A stretch of DNA of 64,000 nucleotides from Streptomyces sp. NBC_01428 (GCF_036231965.1 NZ_CP109499.1:6448001-6512000), one strand, 5' to 3'. Positions 16,961 to 25,450 are shown, counted from the stretch's first letter. Translations and numbers: made by a program. The notes: generated by a model not told the origin, from the letters alone.

Positions 16961-18105
16961 GCCCAGCCTCCTTGCTTGCGGCGGGTCCTGCGCAGCAGCC
17001 ACAGGAAGAACGGGCTGCCCAGCAGGGCGGTGAGGACACCGAGGGGGAGTTCCGCGGGCTGGGCGATCGTGCGGGCCGCGAGGTCGGCGGCGAGCAGCAC
17101 CGCCGCGCCGCCGAGCGCGCTGCCCGGGATCAGGAACCGGTGCCCGGGACCGGCCGCCATCCGCAGCAGGTGCGGGACGACGAGACCGACGAAGCCGATG
17201 ATCCCGGAGACGCTGACGGCGGCCGCGGTGAGCAGCGCGATGACCAGGACCAGGACGATCCGCAGCCGTTCGACGTCCACGCCCAGGTGCCGGGCCGGGC
17301 GTTCGCCGAGGGCCAGCAGGTCGAGCCGGCGGGCGTACAGCGGTGCCACCGCCAGACCGGCCACGGCGCAGGGCAGTACCGCGAGGACCTTCGGCCAGGT
17401 CGCCTGCGCCAGTGATCCGAGCTGCCAGAAGGTGATCTGGTTGACGGCCGCCGAGTCCGCGAAGAACAGGAACAGTCCGATCAGCGCGCCCGTGAAGGCG
17501 TTCAGGGCGATGCCGGTGAGGATCAGCGTGACGACCTCGGTGCGCCCGCCCGAGCGGGACATGGCGTAGACGATCAGCACCGTCGCGAGGCCCGTCACGA
17601 AGGCGACGGCGGGGATCGTCCAGCTGCCGATGAAGTCCAGGCCGAGCGCGATGGCCGCGACCGCGCCGACCGCCGCGCCCGACGAGACGCCGATGACGCC
17701 CGGTTCGGCCAGCGGGTTGCCGAACACGCCCTGCATCAGGGTGCCGGCGCAGCCCAGCGAGGCGCCGATGAGCAGCGCGAGCACGATGCGCGGGAACCGT
17801 ACGTCCCACAGGACCGACTCCGGGACCCGGTCCAGCGAGCCGCCGCCCAGTCCGATCCGGTGCGCCACCGAGCCGAGCACGTCACCGACGGGGATCGGGT
17901 ACGCGCCGATGCCGGCCGCCACGGGTATCAGGACGAGCAGGGCGGCGACCAGCCCGCCGGTCAGGAACCAGGGCACACCCCGGGGCCGCTTCCGCGCGGG
18001 AGCGGTGGGGGAGGGTTCGACGGCGGCGGGACCGGTGTCCCGGGGGCCGACGGGGTCGGCGGCGGGTGCGGCGACCGTCTCCGGGGCCGGCCGGGCGGCG
18101 GTCAC
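16957..18105 (-). CDS. hmuU: Heme ABC transporter permease HmuU
   Basis: 382 aa of the FecCD family, with a Pro/Ala-rich cytoplasmic N-terminus of about 45 residues and then about ten membrane helices. Typical segments include VRFPRIVLALLIGASLGCAG, GVSSGAAVGAV and IIGFVGLVVPHLLRM, the last being the loop that contacts the ATPase. GTG at 18105 overlaps the hmuT stop by 4 nt and its own stop overlaps hmuV by 4 nt, so the three subunits are translationally coupled. Confidence 0.93.
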   Translation of the reverse strand: MTAARPAPETVAAPAADPVGPRDTGPAAVEPSPTAPARKRPRGVPWFLTGGLVAALLVLIPVAAGIGAYPIPVGDVLGSVAHRIGLGGGSLDRVPESVLWDVRFPRIVLALLIGASLGCAGTLMQGVFGNPLAEPGVIGVSSGAAVGAVAAIALGLDFIGSWTIPAVAFVTGLATVLIVYAMSRSGGRTEVVTLILTGIALNAFTGALIGLFLFFADSAAVNQITFWQLGSLAQATWPKVLAVLPCAVAGLAVAPLYARRLDLLALGERPARHLGVDVERLRIVLVLVIALLTAAAVSVSGIIGFVGLVVPHLLRMAAGPGHRFLIPGSALGGAAVLLAADLAARTIAQPAELPLGVLTALLGSPFFLWLLRRTRRKQGGWA

Positions 18106-19160
18106 GCGGCGTCCCCGTACAGCTGACGCACCATCGACTTCAGCACCTGGTCGGTGCGCGGGCCGTAGTTGAGCAGGACGCCGTCCTCGACGGACACGAT
18201 CCGGCGCTCCATCCCGGCCGGGGTCTGGGCGACGCCCGGGATCTTGACGAGCCCGTCGACGCCGCCCACCGATTCCAGGCCCTTGGACATCACGAGGATC
18301 GCGTCGGGCGCGGCCTGTGCCAGTGCCTCGGTGGTGATGGCGGTGAAGTCCTTGCTCAGGCCCGACGCGGCGCCCGCGTCGACCGCTCCGGCCGCTTCGA
18401 GCAGCGACGTCGCTCCCGAGCCCCGGCCGCCGATCAGATAGACGGAGGCGGACCCGCGGAGGTAGAGGAAGGCCACGCGCGGATGGTCCGCGTGGGCCGG
18501 AACCGCCGCGCGCACGGCGGCGATCCGGTCCTCGGACCGCTGCGTCAGCCGTTTCCCGGCGGCGGGTACGCCGAGGGCGTCGGCCACCGCCCGGATGCGT
18601 GGGCCGACGTCCTGGAGGCTCTGTGCCGGGTCCACGACGAGGACCGGGACGCCGGCGTCGCGGATCTGCTCCATGGCCTCGTCGGGTCCGGTCGTCCTCT
18701 CGGCGAGGACGAGGTCGGGGCGCAGCGAGAGGACGCTCTCGGCGGAGACGTCGTGGTTGCGGGTCACGACCGGCAGCTTCTTCGCCTGGTCGAAGGTGGC
18801 GGTGATGTCGCGGGCGACGACGTGGTCGCCGAGGCCGAGCGTGAAGACGATCTCGCTGAGGCTTCCGGACAGCGGCACGATCCGGTCGGCCTTCTCGACG
18901 GTGACCTTCCTGCCGCCGGACGAGCGGACGGTGACCGGGAGTCGAGGCTTCCCCGGCGATGCCAGGGGCTCGACGCGGTTGGCTCCTGCCGCTCCCTCGC
19001 CCCGGGCCGCGGCGGTCGCGGCCGCCGGTGCGGGACCGGCCGAGCCGCCGCACGCGGTCAGGGTGAGGGTGAGGGTGAAGGCGGACAACAGCGCCCCCGC
19101 CAGTCGTCTGCGCAAGCGTTGCACTGTCCCGTCATTCCTCTCGGTACTCTTCCGACCCAT
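18102..19160 (-). CDS. hmuT: Heme-binding lipoprotein HmuT
   Basis: 352 aa. Export signal with lipobox TLTAC gives a lipidated Cys37; an in-frame GTG at codon 13 could be an alternative start. The mature protein is a class III periplasmic-binding fold (TroA/BtuF-like): DRIVPLSGSLSEIVFTLGLGD, RNHDVSAESVLSLRPDLVLAE and the second lobe. HmuT hands heme to HmuUV. It is first in hmuTUV and its ATG lies just beyond a strong iron box shared with the divergent htaA gene. Confidence 0.92.
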   Translation of the reverse strand: MGRKSTERNDGTVQRLRRRLAGALLSAFTLTLTLTACGGSAGPAPAAATAAARGEGAAGANRVEPLASPGKPRLPVTVRSSGGRKVTVEKADRIVPLSGSLSEIVFTLGLGDHVVARDITATFDQAKKLPVVTRNHDVSAESVLSLRPDLVLAERTTGPDEAMEQIRDAGVPVLVVDPAQSLQDVGPRIRAVADALGVPAAGKRLTQRSEDRIAAVRAAVPAHADHPRVAFLYLRGSASVYLIGGRGSGATSLLEAAGAVDAGAASGLSKDFTAITTEALAQAAPDAILVMSKGLESVGGVDGLVKIPGVAQTPAGMERRIVSVEDGVLLNYGPRTDQVLKSMVRQLYGDAA

Positions 19161-19172
19161 CCGGACGATAGT

Positions 19173-19191
19173 TTAGGTTAGCCTTACCTAA
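19173..19191. promoter_or_regulatory. Iron box shared by hmuT and htaA
   Basis: TTAGGTTAGCCTTACCTAA matches the DmdR/IdeR palindrome TTAGGTTAGGCTAACCTAA at 17 of 19 positions. It sits in the 73-bp gap between divergent starts (hmuT 19160, htaA 19234), so one site could repress both directions. Confidence 0.88.
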
Positions 19192-19233
19192 GCCGCTACC
19201 GCCTCTTCAGGCACCGGAATCCGGAGGACATCC

Positions 19234-20859
19234 ATGCCCGCGCGATTGAGGGCTCTGGCCGCCGTGGTCTGCGCGGCCGTGCTGGGCGCTCTGCTCACCG
19301 CCACGGCCGCCCACGCCGCGAGCCGCACCGTGCAGGGCGGCCGCCTCGACTGGGGCATCAAGTCGTCCTTCCAGAGTTACGTCACCGGTCCCATAGCGAA
19401 GGGGAGTTTCTCGCTCACCGGCGGCGCGGCCACGGTCGGCGCGAGCCAGTTCCGTTTCCACTCGGCCAGCGGCTCGTACGACGGCGGCACCGGCGCCTTC
19501 ACCGCTTCGTACGCGGGCGGGGTCCACTTCGTGGGACACCGGCAGAGCGGCGGCGCCTACGAACTCGACATGACGATCAGCCGCCCCACCGTCCGCCTCG
19601 CCGGCGGCGGCGGCACGCTCTACGTCGACATCACCAGCAAGGCGAAGGGCACCGGGGCGGTCACGACGTCCTCACAGGTGCCCTTCGCCACGCTCTCCCT
19701 CGGCGGCATCGACATGAAGGGCGGCGGCACCGCCGTCCGGCTCAACAACCTCCCCGCCACGCTCACTTCACAAGGAGCCAGGTCGTTCGCGGGGTACTAC
19801 ACCGCGGGCACCGCGCTCGACCCGGTGAGCCTGGAGGCCGACGTGCGGGCCGCGCCGTCGCCCCGGCAGTCGACCACCGCCGCGCCCGAGCCGACGTCGA
19901 AGCACCCGGCCGAGAAGCCGGCGTCGGGCGCGATCGAGGACGGCGCCGTCGACTGGGGCGTGCGCCGCACCTTCCGCGAGTACGTCACCGGGCCCGTCGC
20001 CGACGGAAAGTGGACGCTGACCGCCGGCGCCCAGGACGGCGGCGCGCTCTTCCGCTTCCCCGAGGGGCAGGGCACGTACGACAAGAAGAAGCACACCCTG
20101 ACCGCCGCCTTCGACGGTGCCGTGCGCTTCACCGGACACCAGGGACTCGACCTGCGGCTGAGCGCACTGCGCGTCTCCGTCGCCGACGGCAGGGGCACGC
20201 TGTACGCCGACGTCGCGAGCGCCGGACTCACCGGCAGGAAGGTCCCTCTCGTGACCTTCGCGGCGAAGAACCTGACGCCGAAGAACGGGCTGCTCCAACT
20301 GGCCGAGGTGCCGGCCGAGTTGACCTCCCGGGGCGCGAAAGCCTTCGGCGGGGTGTACCGGGGCGGCACCGCGATGGACCCCCTGACCCTCTCCGTCGCC
20401 CTCACCGACGACGCGCGACTGCCCGCCCTGCCCGACCTCGGCACCTCCGCGTCCCCCGCCCCGCAGGCATCGAGGACCACCGACGACGAGAAGGCCGCCG
20501 CCGCGCCCCGGACGGAGAACACCGCGAGCGACACCTCGGACGGCGGGTCCGCCGTGCCGCTCGGCATCGCCGCCGCCGTCCTGCTCGCCGCCGCCGCGGT
20601 CCTCGCCCTCGTGATCGTGCGCAGGCGCCGTCGGCGTCCCGCACCGGGCGCGACGCCGGGCGCGGAAGGCGCCGCCGACGAGGCGGAGTCCGGGCCGCCG
20701 GCGGCATCCCCGACCACCACCTCGGCCGGCACCGGTACCGCTGCCGGCACCAGTCCCCCCTCCGCGCAGGCCCCGCGGGCCGCAGCCGAGCCGGACCCGT
20801 CGGACGCTCCGGACGCCTCCGGCTCGGCATCGGCCCCCGCGTCCGCGGACAAGGACTGA
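19234..20859 (+). CDS. htaA: HtaA-domain heme-binding surface protein with two domains
   Basis: 541 aa. A cleavable signal peptide ends near AAHAASRT. Two HtaA domains follow, at about residues 35-205 and 230-390. Each has the Tyr segment (SSFQSYVTGP, RTFREYVTGP) and the His segment (HFVGHRQSG, RFTGHQG) that supply heme ligands in corynebacterial HtaA. A linker, one membrane helix (about 437-460) and an Arg-rich stop-transfer then lead to a Pro/Ala/Ser-rich tail of about 75 residues predicted inside the cell. There is no LPxTG-like signal. It probably captures heme at the surface and passes it to HmuT. Confidence 0.9.
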   Translation: MPARLRALAAVVCAAVLGALLTATAAHAASRTVQGGRLDWGIKSSFQSYVTGPIAKGSFSLTGGAATVGASQFRFHSASGSYDGGTGAFTASYAGGVHFVGHRQSGGAYELDMTISRPTVRLAGGGGTLYVDITSKAKGTGAVTTSSQVPFATLSLGGIDMKGGGTAVRLNNLPATLTSQGARSFAGYYTAGTALDPVSLEADVRAAPSPRQSTTAAPEPTSKHPAEKPASGAIEDGAVDWGVRRTFREYVTGPVADGKWTLTAGAQDGGALFRFPEGQGTYDKKKHTLTAAFDGAVRFTGHQGLDLRLSALRVSVADGRGTLYADVASAGLTGRKVPLVTFAAKNLTPKNGLLQLAEVPAELTSRGAKAFGGVYRGGTAMDPLTLSVALTDDARLPALPDLGTSASPAPQASRTTDDEKAAAAPRTENTASDTSDGGSAVPLGIAAAVLLAAAAVLALVIVRRRRRRPAPGATPGAEGAADEAESGPPAASPTTTSAGTGTAAGTSPPSAQAPRAAAEPDPSDAPDASGSASAPASADKD

Positions 20860-20875
20860 CACCCACCCATCGAGC

Positions 20876-20898
20876 CCCTCCGCCCCCCCGGCGGAGGG
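20876..20898 (+). terminator. Hairpin between the two htaA genes
   Basis: A 9-bp perfect stem (CCCTCCGCC with GGCGGAGGG) and a 5-nt C loop lies in the 66-bp gap after htaA. It may be a partial terminator that lowers expression of the second gene relative to the first. Confidence 0.5.
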
Positions 20899-20925
20899 CG
20901 CCCACCCCTGAGGAGACCCACGATC

Positions 20926-22422
20926 ATGGCCGCCATCAGCCGCCGCCGCCCCCTCGCCCTCGCCGCCGCCGTCGCGGTCGCCCTGGGGGCCGGCGCCCTC
21001 GCCGTCACCAGCGCGTCGGCAGCCGAAGCACCGCTCAAGGACTACGAGTTGACCTGGGGCATCAAGCAGTCCTACCGCTCGTACGTGACCGGCATGGCGG
21101 CCGGTTCCTTCACGCCCGCCGGCGGAGCGACCCAGGCCGCCGACAACGGAGCGTTCACCTTCGCCGGAGGCACCGGCACCTACGACTCCGACACCCACGC
21201 CGTGCGGCTCGGCTTCGCGGGCAGCCTGAAGATCGCCTCGAAGCTGCACGGCTTCGACCTCACCCTGTCCGACGTCAGGTTCGACAGCGGCGCCGCCGAG
21301 ATCACCGCCGACGTGACGAGCGGCGGCACCACCCAGGACGACGTCCCGCTCGCCGACGTCACCGTGACCCGCACCATGACAGGCATGGAGACCAGGCTGA
21401 CCAAGGAGGCGGCGACCGTCCTCGGCAGCGCGAGCTACGAGGGGGCCGCGGGCGACCCGCTCACGGTGGTGCAGAAGACGCCCCCGACGCAGTCCCCGTC
21501 GCCGACCGGCAGCCCCTCCTCCTCGACGTCCCCGTCGCCGACGACGTCGACCTCCCCGAAGCCGACCGGATCGGCCTCCTCCACGGCGTCGCCCTCCGCC
21601 TCGCAGACCACGAGCCCGAGCGCCTCGGCCTCCGAGACCGGCGCCGCCACCCAGGGCGACATAGCCGACGGCACCCTCGGCTGGGGCGTCAAGCAGTCCT
21701 TCCGCACGTACGTCGTGGACGGCCCGGCGAAGGGCAGGATCACGGCGTCCGGCGGCGCGACGCAGGCCTCCGGCAACGGCGACTTCACCTTCACCGAGGC
21801 CACCGGAACCTACGACACCGACGCCGACACCCTCAAGGCCGCCTTCAAGGGCGCGGTGAACTTCAAGGGCCATGAGGCGAACGGCAGTTACGGACTCGAC
21901 CTCACCCTCAGCGGCCTCACGGTCGAGCTCGACGGCGGCACCGGCGAGCTGACCGCCGACGTCGAGAGCCTCGGTAGGACCAGTGACGACGTCGTCCTCG
22001 CGCACCTCACCGCGGGCACCTCCGACCTGAAGGCCGAGGACGACGTCATCAGCCTCGACGACGTCACCGCCGAACTGACGAAGGCGGGCGCGCAGGCCTT
22101 CGGCGGCTTCTACACCGAGGGCACCGTCCTCGACCCGGTCGACCTGTCGGTGGCCCTCAGCGACGACGCCCAACTCCCCGACGGCAACGGCGACGGCGGC
22201 TCGGGCAACGGCTCCGGCACCGGAGGCTCCGGCGACTCCGGCACGACGTCCGGCACCACCGGCGGCGGCGGCACGACCGGCTCCACGACGGGCGGCGTGA
22301 CCGGCGCCCTCGCCTCCACCGGCTCGGACGTCCCCACGGGCGCCCTCGGCGCGGCGGCCGCGGTCACCGTCGCGGCGGGCGCGGGCGTGGTCATCGCGGT
22401 CCGCAGGCGCCGCCAGGCCTGA
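20926..22422 (+). CDS. Second HtaA-domain protein with a LAxTG cell-wall sorting signal
   Basis: 498 aa. Signal peptide, then two HtaA domains (about 35-185 and 245-405) joined by a Ser/Thr/Pro-rich linker. Domain 2 keeps both ligand segments (SFRTYVVDGP, NFKGHEANG). Domain 1 keeps the Tyr segment (SYRSYVTGM), but the GH position reads IASKLHG, so its usual heme His appears lost or shifted. A Gly/Ser/Thr linker ends in LASTG, a hydrophobic helix and RRRRQA, the class E sortase (LAxTG) sorting arrangement. It is therefore probably covalently wall-anchored, unlike its upstream paralogue. TGAGGAGA precedes the ATG. Confidence 0.88.
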   Translation: MAAISRRRPLALAAAVAVALGAGALAVTSASAAEAPLKDYELTWGIKQSYRSYVTGMAAGSFTPAGGATQAADNGAFTFAGGTGTYDSDTHAVRLGFAGSLKIASKLHGFDLTLSDVRFDSGAAEITADVTSGGTTQDDVPLADVTVTRTMTGMETRLTKEAATVLGSASYEGAAGDPLTVVQKTPPTQSPSPTGSPSSSTSPSPTTSTSPKPTGSASSTASPSASQTTSPSASASETGAATQGDIADGTLGWGVKQSFRTYVVDGPAKGRITASGGATQASGNGDFTFTEATGTYDTDADTLKAAFKGAVNFKGHEANGSYGLDLTLSGLTVELDGGTGELTADVESLGRTSDDVVLAHLTAGTSDLKAEDDVISLDDVTAELTKAGAQAFGGFYTEGTVLDPVDLSVALSDDAQLPDGNGDGGSGNGSGTGGSGDSGTTSGTTGGGGTTGSTTGGVTGALASTGSDVPTGALGAAAAVTVAAGAGVVIAVRRRRQA

Positions 22423-22435
22423 TCCCCGGCCGCAC

Positions 22436-22491
22436 GACCGCCCACCCCGCACGCGGCCCCCTGGAGGGGGAACCGACCGGGGTGGGCGGTC
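22436..22491 (+). terminator. Long nested hairpin terminator after the htaA pair
   Basis: A 14-bp perfect outer stem (GACCGCCCACCCCG at 22436-22449 with 22478-22491) encloses a small CCCCCT/AGGGGG inner stem. It follows the second HtaA gene by 13 nt and ends before the phzF-family promoter. Confidence 0.8.
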
Positions 22492-22520
22492 GCGTGCCCG
22501 GGTGGTGTTTGAATGCCGGA

Positions 22521-23165
22521 GTGACTGACTACGACGTGCTGCGGGTCTTCTGCGGACCCGACGGCGGGTATGGCAATGAACTCGGTGTCGTGCGCGAGGG
22601 CTCGGTGATGCCGGACCGGGCGGAGCGGCAGGAGTTCGCCGCGAAACTCGGGTTCAGCGAGACCGTGTTCGTGGACGACCCCGAGCGCGGGGTCATCGAC
22701 ATCTACACGCCGACCCTGCGGCTGCCCTTCGCCGGACACCCCTGCGTCGGAGTGGGCTGGCTGCTCGACGTGCCCGAACTGGTCACGCCCGCCGGGGTGG
22801 TGGGGGTCCGGCTGGACGGCGAGTTCAGCTGGATCGAGGCGCGCGCGGCATGGGCGCCGCCGCGCACCCTCGAGCGGTACGCGTCCGTGGCCGAGGTCGA
22901 CGCACTGGCCGTGCCCGCGCCGGGGGAGTGGATCTACGCCTGGGCCTGGCAGGACGAGGCCGGCGGCCGGGTACGGGCCCGGGCCTTCCCCGGCCGCGAC
23001 GACGGCATCGACGAGGACGAGGCCACCGGAGCGGCGGCCATCCTCCTGACCCAACACCTGGGCCGGGCCCTCAATATCACCCAGGGCAACGGCTCCCAAC
23101 TCCTCACGGCCCCCCAGCCGAACGACTGGGTGGAAGTCGGCGGCCGAGTCCACCTCGAACACTGA
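22521..23165 (+). CDS. PhzF-family isomerase/epimerase-like protein, short form
   Basis: 214 aa, shorter than typical PhzF relatives (about 260-300). PhzF hallmarks are visible: the presumed catalytic Glu in FSETVFV, the LPFAGHPCVGVGWLL segment and DEATGAAAILLTQHLG near the end. The N-terminal GNELGVV matches the family N-E-x-x-V/C region. No phenazine genes are nearby, so the substrate is unknown. GTG at 22521 follows TTGAAT by 6 nt without a ribosome site, suggesting a leaderless mRNA. It lies inside the heme island but carries no iron box of its own. Confidence 0.8.
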   Translation: MTDYDVLRVFCGPDGGYGNELGVVREGSVMPDRAERQEFAAKLGFSETVFVDDPERGVIDIYTPTLRLPFAGHPCVGVGWLLDVPELVTPAGVVGVRLDGEFSWIEARAAWAPPRTLERYASVAEVDALAVPAPGEWIYAWAWQDEAGGRVRARAFPGRDDGIDEDEATGAAAILLTQHLGRALNITQGNGSQLLTAPQPNDWVEVGGRVHLEH

Positions 23166-23179
23166 GAGACCCACGACGT

Positions 23180-23600
23180 CAGAGGCGCGAGGAACGCCGC
23201 GAGCAACCCCCACGGCCCCGCAGGCCCATGTCAGGGGCGCGGGAAACGCCGCGAGAAACCCCCACGGCCCCGCAGGGGCATGCCAGGGGCGCGGGGAACT
23301 GCGCGAGCAACCCCCACCGGCCCGCACGGCCTGGCCGGCGCCGACGGATGGCCCCCGCAGGGCCATGTCAGGGGCGCGGGGAACGGCGCCAGCAACCCCC
23401 ACGGCCCCGCACGGGATCGACGGCGCCGACGGATGGGCCCCGCAGGGGCTCCCAGGGGCGCGGGGAACGGCGCGAGCAACCCCCACCGGCCCGCACGGCC
23501 TGGAACGGCGCCAACGGATGGCCCCCGCAGGGGCATGTCAGGGGCGCGGGGAACTGCGCGACCGACCCCCACCCACCCGCACGCATCCGGTGAACCCCAA
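23180..23600. repeat. Tandem array of six intergenic repeats
   Basis: Six copies start CAGGGGCGCGGGGAAC (or close variants) at 23180, 23232, 23284, 23369, 23453 and 23539. The first two intervals are 52 bp. The next three are 84-86 bp because a GGCGCCGACGGATGG-containing segment of about 33 bp is inserted. Each copy continues into GCGAGCAACCCCCAC and CCCCGCAGGGG. The array fills most of the 519-bp gap between phzF and heme oxygenase. The core resembles widespread Streptomyces intergenic repeats (from memory). No coding role is supported. Confidence 0.8.
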
Positions 23601-23684
23601 GCCCCCCGAACCCGACGCCCCCCGCAGGGGAGTCGCAAAGGGGCCCGGGGAAAACCCCAGGCCCCGACAAGACGAAGAAGACGA

Positions 23685-24377
23685 TCACGCCGAGAGCGGG
23701 AACTCCTCCCCGAGGTCCCGGAACACCCCGGTGTTCAGGGCGAACGCCCGCTTGCACTCCGCCACGATCCGCTGCTTCTCCAACTCGTCCGCCAGGACCC
23801 CGTCCAACAGCTCCCGATAACCCCGCTTGAAGGCCGCCGGGTTGGAGATGCCCTCGAACACGTAGAACCGGACGCCGTCCCCCTTGCGGCTGAAGCCCCA
23901 CGTCTGCTCCGCCTTGCCCCGGATGATCTGACCACCGGAGAGGTCGCCGAGATAGCGCGTGTAGTGGTGGGCGACATAGCCGCCGGGCCACTCGCGGGCG
24001 CACTCCGCGACCCGGTCCGCGTACGCCCGGGTCGCGGGCAGCGCGGTGAGCGTGGCCCGCCAGTCCGGACCCCGGAGGTGGGCGAGGTCGCGCTCCAGTG
24101 CCGCGCGGCGCAGCAGCTCCGGGCGGATGAAGGGGCCCGCCACGGGATCGGCGGCCAGCCGCGCGGTGTCCGCCTCCGACTCCAGCGCCGCGTAGACGAA
24201 CCACAGCTGCTCGGTGTAGCGCGCGTACGCCTCGACACCCAGCCGGCCGCCGAGCAGGTCGCTCATGAACGTCGAGGTCTCCGCCTCGGTGTGCTGCTCG
24301 TGCGACGCGGTGCGGATGAGCGTCGAGAAGGGCGTGCTCGCCGGCGTCATCGTGTCCGACGTGTCCGACGCGTTCAT
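23685..24377 (-). CDS. hmuO: Biliverdin-producing heme oxygenase HmuO
   Basis: 230 aa, near the usual length. The proximal-His helix reads HTEAETSTFMSDLL, placing the heme ligand at His29 by comparison with corynebacterial HmuO (HEKAEHSTFMSDLL). The distal helix carries the conserved Gly pair in LGDLSGGQIIRG. The reaction opens heme to biliverdin, Fe(II) and CO in the cytoplasm, completing the HtaA-HmuTUV route. ATG at 24377 is used; an internal ATG follows at codon 10. An iron box lies about 60 bp upstream. Confidence 0.94.
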   Translation of the reverse strand: MNASDTSDTMTPASTPFSTLIRTASHEQHTEAETSTFMSDLLGGRLGVEAYARYTEQLWFVYAALESEADTARLAADPVAGPFIRPELLRRAALERDLAHLRGPDWRATLTALPATRAYADRVAECAREWPGGYVAHHYTRYLGDLSGGQIIRGKAEQTWGFSRKGDGVRFYVFEGISNPAAFKRGYRELLDGVLADELEKQRIVAECKRAFALNTGVFRDLGEEFPLSA

Positions 24378-24434
24378 GGGGCCTCCGAGGCCGAGGAGAA
24401 GGGCGGGAACTGGTGCGAGATCCCTCGTATCTTC

Positions 24435-24453
24435 TATGGTTAGGCTTACCTAA
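24435..24453 (-). promoter_or_regulatory. Iron box upstream of heme oxygenase
   Basis: TATGGTTAGGCTTACCTAA matches the DmdR/IdeR consensus at 16 of 19 positions. It is placed 58-76 bp upstream of the hmuO start and should make heme degradation iron-repressed. Confidence 0.87.
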
Positions 24454-24531
24454 GTCAACAGCCTTCCCGACACCGTGTCGGTAAAACCGTACCCCGATTC
24501 TGGCCCCGAACCACATGGGAAAGCCCGCCCT

Positions 24532-24557
24532 GTGGACAGGGCGGGCTCAAGGGATCG
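24532..24557 (-). terminator. Terminator hairpin of methionine aminopeptidase
   Basis: AGCCCGCCCTG pairs perfectly with CAGGGCGGGCT (11 bp) around a TGGA tetraloop, 35 bp beyond the map stop codon. Confidence 0.85.
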
Positions 24558-24592
24558 ACGGCCGGACGGCGCAGCCGCGTGGACGGCCGGCG

Positions 24593-25450
24593 CTACGGCA
24601 GCGTGAGGATCTCCGTGCCGGAGTCGGTCACGACGAGCGTGTGCTCGAACTGCGCCGTCCGCCTGCGGTCCTTGGTGACGACCGTCCACCCGTCGTCCCA
24701 CATGTCGTAGTCGTGCGTGCCGAGCGTCAGCATGGGCTCGATGGTGAAGGTCATCCCGGGCTGGATGACGGTCGTCGCGTGCGGACTGTCGTAGTGCGGG
24801 ACGATCAGCCCGGAGTGGAACGACGAGTTGATCCCGTGACCGGTGAAGTCCCGCACGACCCCGTACCCGAACCGCTTGGCGTACGACTCGATGACGCGCC
24901 CGATGATGTTGATCTGCCGCCCCGGACGGACCGCCTTGATGGCGCGGTCGAGGGACTCACGGGTCCGCTCCACGAGCAGCCGCGACTCCTCGTCCACGTC
25001 ACCGACCAGGTAGGTCGCGTTGTTGTCGCCGTGCACGCCGCCGATGTACGCGGTCACGTCGAGGTTCACGATGTCGCCGTCGCGCAGCACCGTGGAGTCC
25101 GGGATGCCGTGGCAGATGACCTCGTTGACCGAGGTGCACAGCGACTTGGGGAAACCGCGGTAGCCGAGGGTCGACGGGTAGGCGCCGTGGTCGCACATGT
25201 AGGCGTGCGCGACCCGGTCCAGCTCGTCCGTTGTGACGCCGGGCGCGATGAGCTTCGCGGCCTCGGCCATCGCCTGTGCGGCGATCCGTCCGGCGATCCG
25301 CATCGCCTCGATCGTCTCGGGCGTCTGCACCTCCGGGCCGGTGTACGGCGTGGGCGCGGGCTTGCCCACGTACTCGGGGCGCCTGATGTTTCCCGGCACG
25401 GGACGGGTGGGGGAGAGCTCCCCTGGTACGAGCAGCGACTGGCCAGACAT
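24593..25450 (-). CDS. map: Type I methionine aminopeptidase, N-terminally extended
   Basis: 285 aa. It removes initiator Met from nascent proteins. The metal-ligand pattern of the pita-bread fold is present: His in NEVICHGIPD, Asp in VNLDVTAYIGGVHGDNNATY, His in DFTGHGI, Glu in TIEPML and the late Glu in AQFEHTLVV. A 40-residue N-terminal extension with Pro-rich segments (PTRPVPGNIRRPEY) resembles the SH3-binding-motif-like extension of mycobacterial MapB. It is divergent from a small conserved gene at 25509 across a 58-bp promoter region. Confidence 0.96.
   Translation of the reverse strand: MSGQSLLVPGELSPTRPVPGNIRRPEYVGKPAPTPYTGPEVQTPETIEAMRIAGRIAAQAMAEAAKLIAPGVTTDELDRVAHAYMCDHGAYPSTLGYRGFPKSLCTSVNEVICHGIPDSTVLRDGDIVNLDVTAYIGGVHGDNNATYLVGDVDEESRLLVERTRESLDRAIKAVRPGRQINIIGRVIESYAKRFGYGVVRDFTGHGINSSFHSGLIVPHYDSPHATTVIQPGMTFTIEPMLTLGTHDYDMWDDGWTVVTKDRRRTAQFEHTLVVTDSGTEILTLP

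Noticed and set aside
22521..23165. Phenazine biosynthesis gene
   Set aside because: The product is PhzF-like in fold, but short, and no other phz gene is in the window; the family is broad and mostly unrelated to phenazines.
23180..23600. CRISPR array
   Set aside because: Units are 52-86 bp with no short constant repeat/unique spacer alternation, the intervening sequences are themselves similar, and there are no cas genes.
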